The notes below the pieces were generated by a model that was given only the letters and a program-made list of their open reading frames with translations, ran no database searches and was not told the DNA's origin. DNA of 16,988 nucleotides, taken from CAYSLC01 sp964431545 (lineage in GTDB: Bacteria > Desulfobacterota > Desulfobacteria > Desulfobacterales > JAABSP01). Both the position numbers and the translations under genes were made by a program. The stretch lies in NCBI GenBank assembly GCA_964431545.1, contig CAYSLC010000123.1:1-16988 (forward strand). Reading direction: 5' to 3'. Shown in pieces: positions 14,146-16,988 of the stretch. Every line of letters begins with the position of its first letter. Position 1 is the stretch's first letter.

Positions 14146-15421
14146 TCGTCCGTCCCCGGTAGATCTGGCGGGGGCGCCAGAGCTTCCATTTGGGGTCGTC
14201 CGCGCTCTCCTTCCACTGGGCGATCCACCCCGGCAGGCGGCCCAGGGCGAACATCACGGTGAACATGTTGGTGGGGATCCCCAGGGCCCGCAGCAGAATG
14301 CCACTGTAAAAATCGACATTGGGGTAGAGGTTGTGTTCGATGAAGTAGTCGTCGTGGACGGCCACCTCTTCGAGCTGCTTGGCGATGTCGAGCAGCGGGT
14401 CGCGGACATGGAGCTTCTCCAGCAGGATGTCGCAGTGCTTCTTGATGATCTTCGACCGCGGATCGAAGGTCTTGTAGACCCGATGGCCGAACCCCATTAA
14501 ACGGAAGGGATCGTTCCGATCCTTGGCCCGCTCGATGTAGGGCGAGATCTCCCCGCCGTTTTCGTGGATGTGCTTCAACATCTCGATGACGTGCTGGTTG
14601 GCGCCGCCGTGGAGCGGCCCCCACAGTGCCGAGATGCCGGCGGAGATGGCCGCGTAGACGTTGACCCGGGCGCTGCCCACCAGCCGGACCGCCGAGGTGG
14701 AGCAGTTCTGCTCGTGGTCGGCCACCAGGATCCAGTAGACGTTGAGGGCCTTGACCAGATCCGGATCGATGGGGTAAGGCTTCACCGGGGTGTCGAACAT
14801 CATGTTGAGGAAGTTGGCGCAGTAGCAGAGATCGGGTCGGGGGTAGACCACCTTGTGCCCCCGGGAGATCTTGTAGGACATGGCCGCCATGGTCCGGACC
14901 TTGGAGAGGATCCGGGAGAGGGTGACGTTGATGTTCTCCGGAACCCAGGTCGGCTCCACGATGGTGGAGGATGCCCGGAGTTCCGGATAGAAGCTCCGCA
15001 GGGCGTTGACCATGGAGGAGAGGATCCCCATGGGGTGGGACCGGGGGGGGAAGTTCTTGTAAAAGTCCTGCATGTCCTCGTGGACCAGGGACTGCTCCCG
15101 GAGTTCGGTCCGGAAGGCGTCGAACTCCTCCTGGGTGGGCAGGGACCCGTTGATGAGCAGGTACGCGGTCTCCACGAAGGTCGACTTTTCCGCCAGCTGA
15201 TCCACGGGGATCCCCCGGTAGCGGAGCGTCCCCCGTTCCCCGTCCATGAAGGTGATGCTGCTTCGGCAGGTGCCGGTATTGGCCAGCCCCGGATCCATGG
15301 TGATGTACCCGGTCTCCTTCCGGAGCGTGGTGATGTCGATGGCCTTCTCCCCTTCGGTTCCGGTGATCACCGGCAGTTCATAGGCCTTCCCCCCGATCGT
15401 CAGTGTAACCGTCTCTTTCAA
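14111..15421 (-). CDS. gltA: Citrate synthase, type II
   Basis: Condenses acetyl-CoA with oxaloacetate to citrate, entering the TCA cycle in the cytosol. It has 436 aa from TTG 15421, which has AAAGGAG close upstream and begins MKETVTLTIGGKAYELP, the usual beta-rich N-terminus of Gram-negative type II enzymes. Reading further upstream gives non-homologous sequence. The catalytic triad matches E. coli GltA: H271 in PLHGGAN, H313 in GFGHRVYK and D370 in PNVDFYSG. RGIPVDQLAEKS and DHEQNCSTSAVRLVGS are also family signatures. Type II enzymes are typically hexameric and NADH-inhibited; I cannot verify that here. The gene is monocistronic in this window with its own promoter, and it overlaps the last 35 bp of the convergent NlpC/P60 gene. 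Confidence 0.97.
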   Translation of the reverse strand: MKETVTLTIGGKAYELPVITGTEGEKAIDITTLRKETGYITMDPGLANTGTCRSSITFMDGERGTLRYRGIPVDQLAEKSTFVETAYLLINGSLPTQEEFDAFRTELREQSLVHEDMQDFYKNFPPRSHPMGILSSMVNALRSFYPELRASSTIVEPTWVPENINVTLSRILSKVRTMAAMSYKISRGHKVVYPRPDLCYCANFLNMMFDTPVKPYPIDPDLVKALNVYWILVADHEQNCSTSAVRLVGSARVNVYAAISAGISALWGPLHGGANQHVIEMLKHIHENGGEISPYIERAKDRNDPFRLMGFGHRVYKTFDPRSKIIKKHCDILLEKLHVRDPLLDIAKQLEEVAVHDDYFIEHNLYPNVDFYSGILLRALGIPTNMFTVMFALGRLPGWIAQWKESADDPKWKLWRPRQIYRGRTISDYVPIEQRG

Positions 15422-15529
15422 ATCCGTCTCTCCTTTTGTTCTGTCGGGACCTCCGTCCACGACGCGCTGTCCGTGGCCGGCCCCAGGTTCAACACTCCCT
15501 TGGCGGGAAATGGGGCGGGTTGATCCGGC

Positions 15530-15559
15530 ATTATGGAGGAGATTCGAGAGCCTTGTCAA
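15530..15559 (-). promoter_or_regulatory. gltA: Sigma-70 promoter for gltA
   Basis: On the minus strand TTGACA (15554-15559, perfect) is followed after 18 bp by CATAAT (15530-15535, 5 of 6). The predicted start near 15523 gives a leader of about 100 nt. I saw no recognisable riboswitch or attenuator in that leader. Confidence 0.72.
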
Positions 15560-15604
15560 TATGGATGATGGGGACGCAACGGGTGTTCCGGAAAGATGGG
15601 GGGA

Positions 15605-15632
15605 GCCGGCGGTCCGGGGTCGGACCGCCGGC
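15605..15632 (-). terminator. Strong 12-bp hairpin after the repeat-protein gene
   Basis: GCCGGCGGTCCG (15605-15616) and its exact complement (15621-15632) flank a GGGT loop. It starts 17 bp beyond the stop codon of the repeat protein and lies upstream of the gltA promoter. A U tract is missing on both strands, so it may work as a weak terminator or as a 3'-end stabiliser. Confidence 0.55.
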
Positions 15633-15648
15633 GGGGGGATGGAGGGGG

Positions 15649-16988
15649 TCAGTCCGCGGCCGTGGAGATGAAACAGCCCTGGACGCCGCCGGACCCGCCG
15701 TCCGACAGGCCACCCAGGGGGGCCGGGGGGGATTCGACGACAGAGGCGGCATCGGCCCGCCGAAGCTCTCGTCTCTGTTCGATATCTATATCGCCCGCGT
15801 CATCTCCTCGTCGTTGGAGCCGGGAAATGTTTTCGACCGGAAATCGAAGGGAGACGTCTTCCTGGCGAACCCGGACCCAATACCCTTCGTACGGCTTCAG
15901 CCAGCGGTCGGGGTCGTAGGCGTAGATCTCGTTGGCGGTGGGCCCCAAGGGATCGTGGAAAACGTATTCGCCCCCGTCCCAACGCCAAAACCGAGTGCTG
16001 ATGAAAGGATTGTCCGACGGGAGGGACCCGACGGCCCCCTTGGCCTCACCGCCATGGATGACCACGAGCCGGTTCCAATCGTACTCCCGGCTGTTGGGGG
16101 GGGCCACCATGTTCCAGCCGTCCCCGGTGGAGGGGTTGTAGAAGAGCGGCAGGGTGAAGGGCTTCTCTCCGCTCACGGATTGACCATCGATCTCCACACT
16201 CACCCAGTCCCGGGACAGAAACCAGATGGGACGCCCCGGAACGAGGGTAAGATCGGGGCCGTATTCCACATACCCGCCGATCCGGGGATCGTACCACCCC
16301 ATCCGGAAATCGCGGCCATAGGTGTCGCCCACATACCGGCCGAAGAGGCTCACGGCGTCCGCCTGGACGGGCCTTACGGTGATCGAGACCATGTTGAGGT
16401 CCTCGACGGCGTCTCCCCCTTCCAGCACAAAGGTCCCGGCCGGGACAAAGACCGCCCGGACTGTTTTGGGGCCGTCCATCACCAGGGTTTGACCGGGGCC
16501 GCTTCCCGTGAGGTCCCCCTCCCAACGGCCGAGCTTGTAGCCGTTGGCATTTTCAGCATTGACATGAACCGTGGCGTTCCTGGGAAAGTCCCACTCACAG
16601 GGGCCACCCGGGCAATAGATGCCCTCCGGGGAGGTGTATACGATCCCGGCCCCGAGGGGGGTCACCTCGACGGAGAGCGTACGGGGATCCTCGATGGGCA
16701 CGAAGACGGCCGTCACCGACTTGGGACCGTCCATGGTCACCGTCTGCTGATGTCCGGTCCCGCTCAGATCCCCCTCCCAATGGTCGAACTGGTACCCGTC
16801 CTTGTACCCGGCGGTGACATGAACCTCGGTGTTCCTGGGAAACTCCCATTGACAGTAGCCATCCGGACAATGAATCTTCCCCGGTGATGTCTGGACGATC
16901 CCCGCCTCCAGGGGCGTCACCTGTACGGTGAGCGTCTGGGGCTCCTCGATGGGGACGAAGACCGCCGTCACCGACTTGGGACCGTCCA
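15649..16988 (-). CDS. Repeat protein with divergent InlB-type repeats, probably exported (5' end beyond window)
   Basis: C-terminal ~445 residues of a larger protein; the frame stays open to the right edge, so the N-terminus is missing. It starts with tandem ~85-residue modules of the divergent InlB B-repeat/Flg_new type. Each has VTPLxAGIVxTSP, a close Cys pair (CPDGYC or CPGGPC), WEGDL, and MDGPK(S/T)V followed by AVFVP. The Cys pairs suggest disulfides and therefore export. A ~225-residue region rich in Trp, Tyr and Gly follows (WNMVAPP, YAYDPDRWLKPYEGYWVRVR), resembling the beta-rich domain seen after such repeats in Deltaproteobacteria. The end is a Pro/Gly-rich linker and GCFISTAAD followed by stop, which looks like the beginning of a CFI-box C-terminal element cut short. 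The function is unknown; surface adhesion or matrix is a guess. Confidence 0.82.
   Translation of the reverse strand, partial: DGPKSVTAVFVPIEEPQTLTVQVTPLEAGIVQTSPGKIHCPDGYCQWEFPRNTEVHVTAGYKDGYQFDHWEGDLSGTGHQQTVTMDGPKSVTAVFVPIEDPRTLSVEVTPLGAGIVYTSPEGIYCPGGPCEWDFPRNATVHVNAENANGYKLGRWEGDLTGSGPGQTLVMDGPKTVRAVFVPAGTFVLEGGDAVEDLNMVSITVRPVQADAVSLFGRYVGDTYGRDFRMGWYDPRIGGYVEYGPDLTLVPGRPIWFLSRDWVSVEIDGQSVSGEKPFTLPLFYNPSTGDGWNMVAPPNSREYDWNRLVVIHGGEAKGAVGSLPSDNPFISTRFWRWDGGEYVFHDPLGPTANEIYAYDPDRWLKPYEGYWVRVRQEDVSLRFPVENISRLQRRGDDAGDIDIEQRRELRRADAASVVESPPAPLGGLSDGGSGGVQGCFISTAAD
16468..16988. repeat. 255-bp tandem repeat encoding ~85-aa InlB-like modules
   Basis: The anchor coding for MDGPK recurs at 16468, 16723 and 16978, exactly 255 bp apart. 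Two full periods are visible and a third begins at the window edge. The copies are similar but not identical (for example YCPGGPC against HCPDGYC). The array probably continues outside the window. Confidence 0.85.

Overview
The window comes from a GC-rich, motile Gram-negative bacterium. Several family-level features suggest a deltaproteobacterial (Desulfobacterota/Myxococcota-like) lineage: a response regulator with a C-terminal CxxC...CxxC ribbon, divergent InlB-type repeats with a CFI-box-like end, a GEMM class I riboswitch, a type II citrate synthase and tandem chemoreceptors. This placement is inference from gene style, not a taxonomic assignment.

Layout. (1) 1-4556, minus strand: two tandem methyl-accepting chemotaxis proteins. 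Their sensor domains diverge, but a 755-bp stretch of the signalling domain is base-for-base identical. Both end in a CheR/CheB-type docking pentapeptide. (2) 4740-14145, plus strand: pbpC, then a compact chain of Nudix hydrolase, SAM methyltransferase, EamA transporter and response regulator joined by 4-base stop/start overlaps. After these come an ABC permease, a c-di-GMP-I (GEMM) riboswitch with its own promoter and terminator, a periplasmic solute-binding protein, a second permease and two paralogous NlpC/P60 lipoproteins. (3) 14111-15421, minus strand: type II citrate synthase, whose 3' end overlaps the last NlpC/P60 gene by 35 bp. (4) 15649 to the right edge, minus strand: the C-terminal part of a large repeat protein, probably exported, with a 255-bp tandem repeat.

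How the genes may work together. The most interesting unit is 10659-14145. A promoter feeds a c-di-GMP-I aptamer whose 3' strand is also the 5' arm of an intrinsic terminator, so ligand should favour read-through into the binding protein, permease 2 and the two cell-wall peptidase lipoproteins. Permease 1 lies upstream of the switch and no ATPase gene is in the window. I infer a c-di-GMP-gated uptake and cell-wall module in which the peptidases may release wall-derived compounds that the transporter takes up. The substrate is unknown, and the binding protein lacks the usual amino-group-binding Asp.

Limits: all family calls are by motif recognition on the translated sequence. No database search, RNA folding or alignment program was run.
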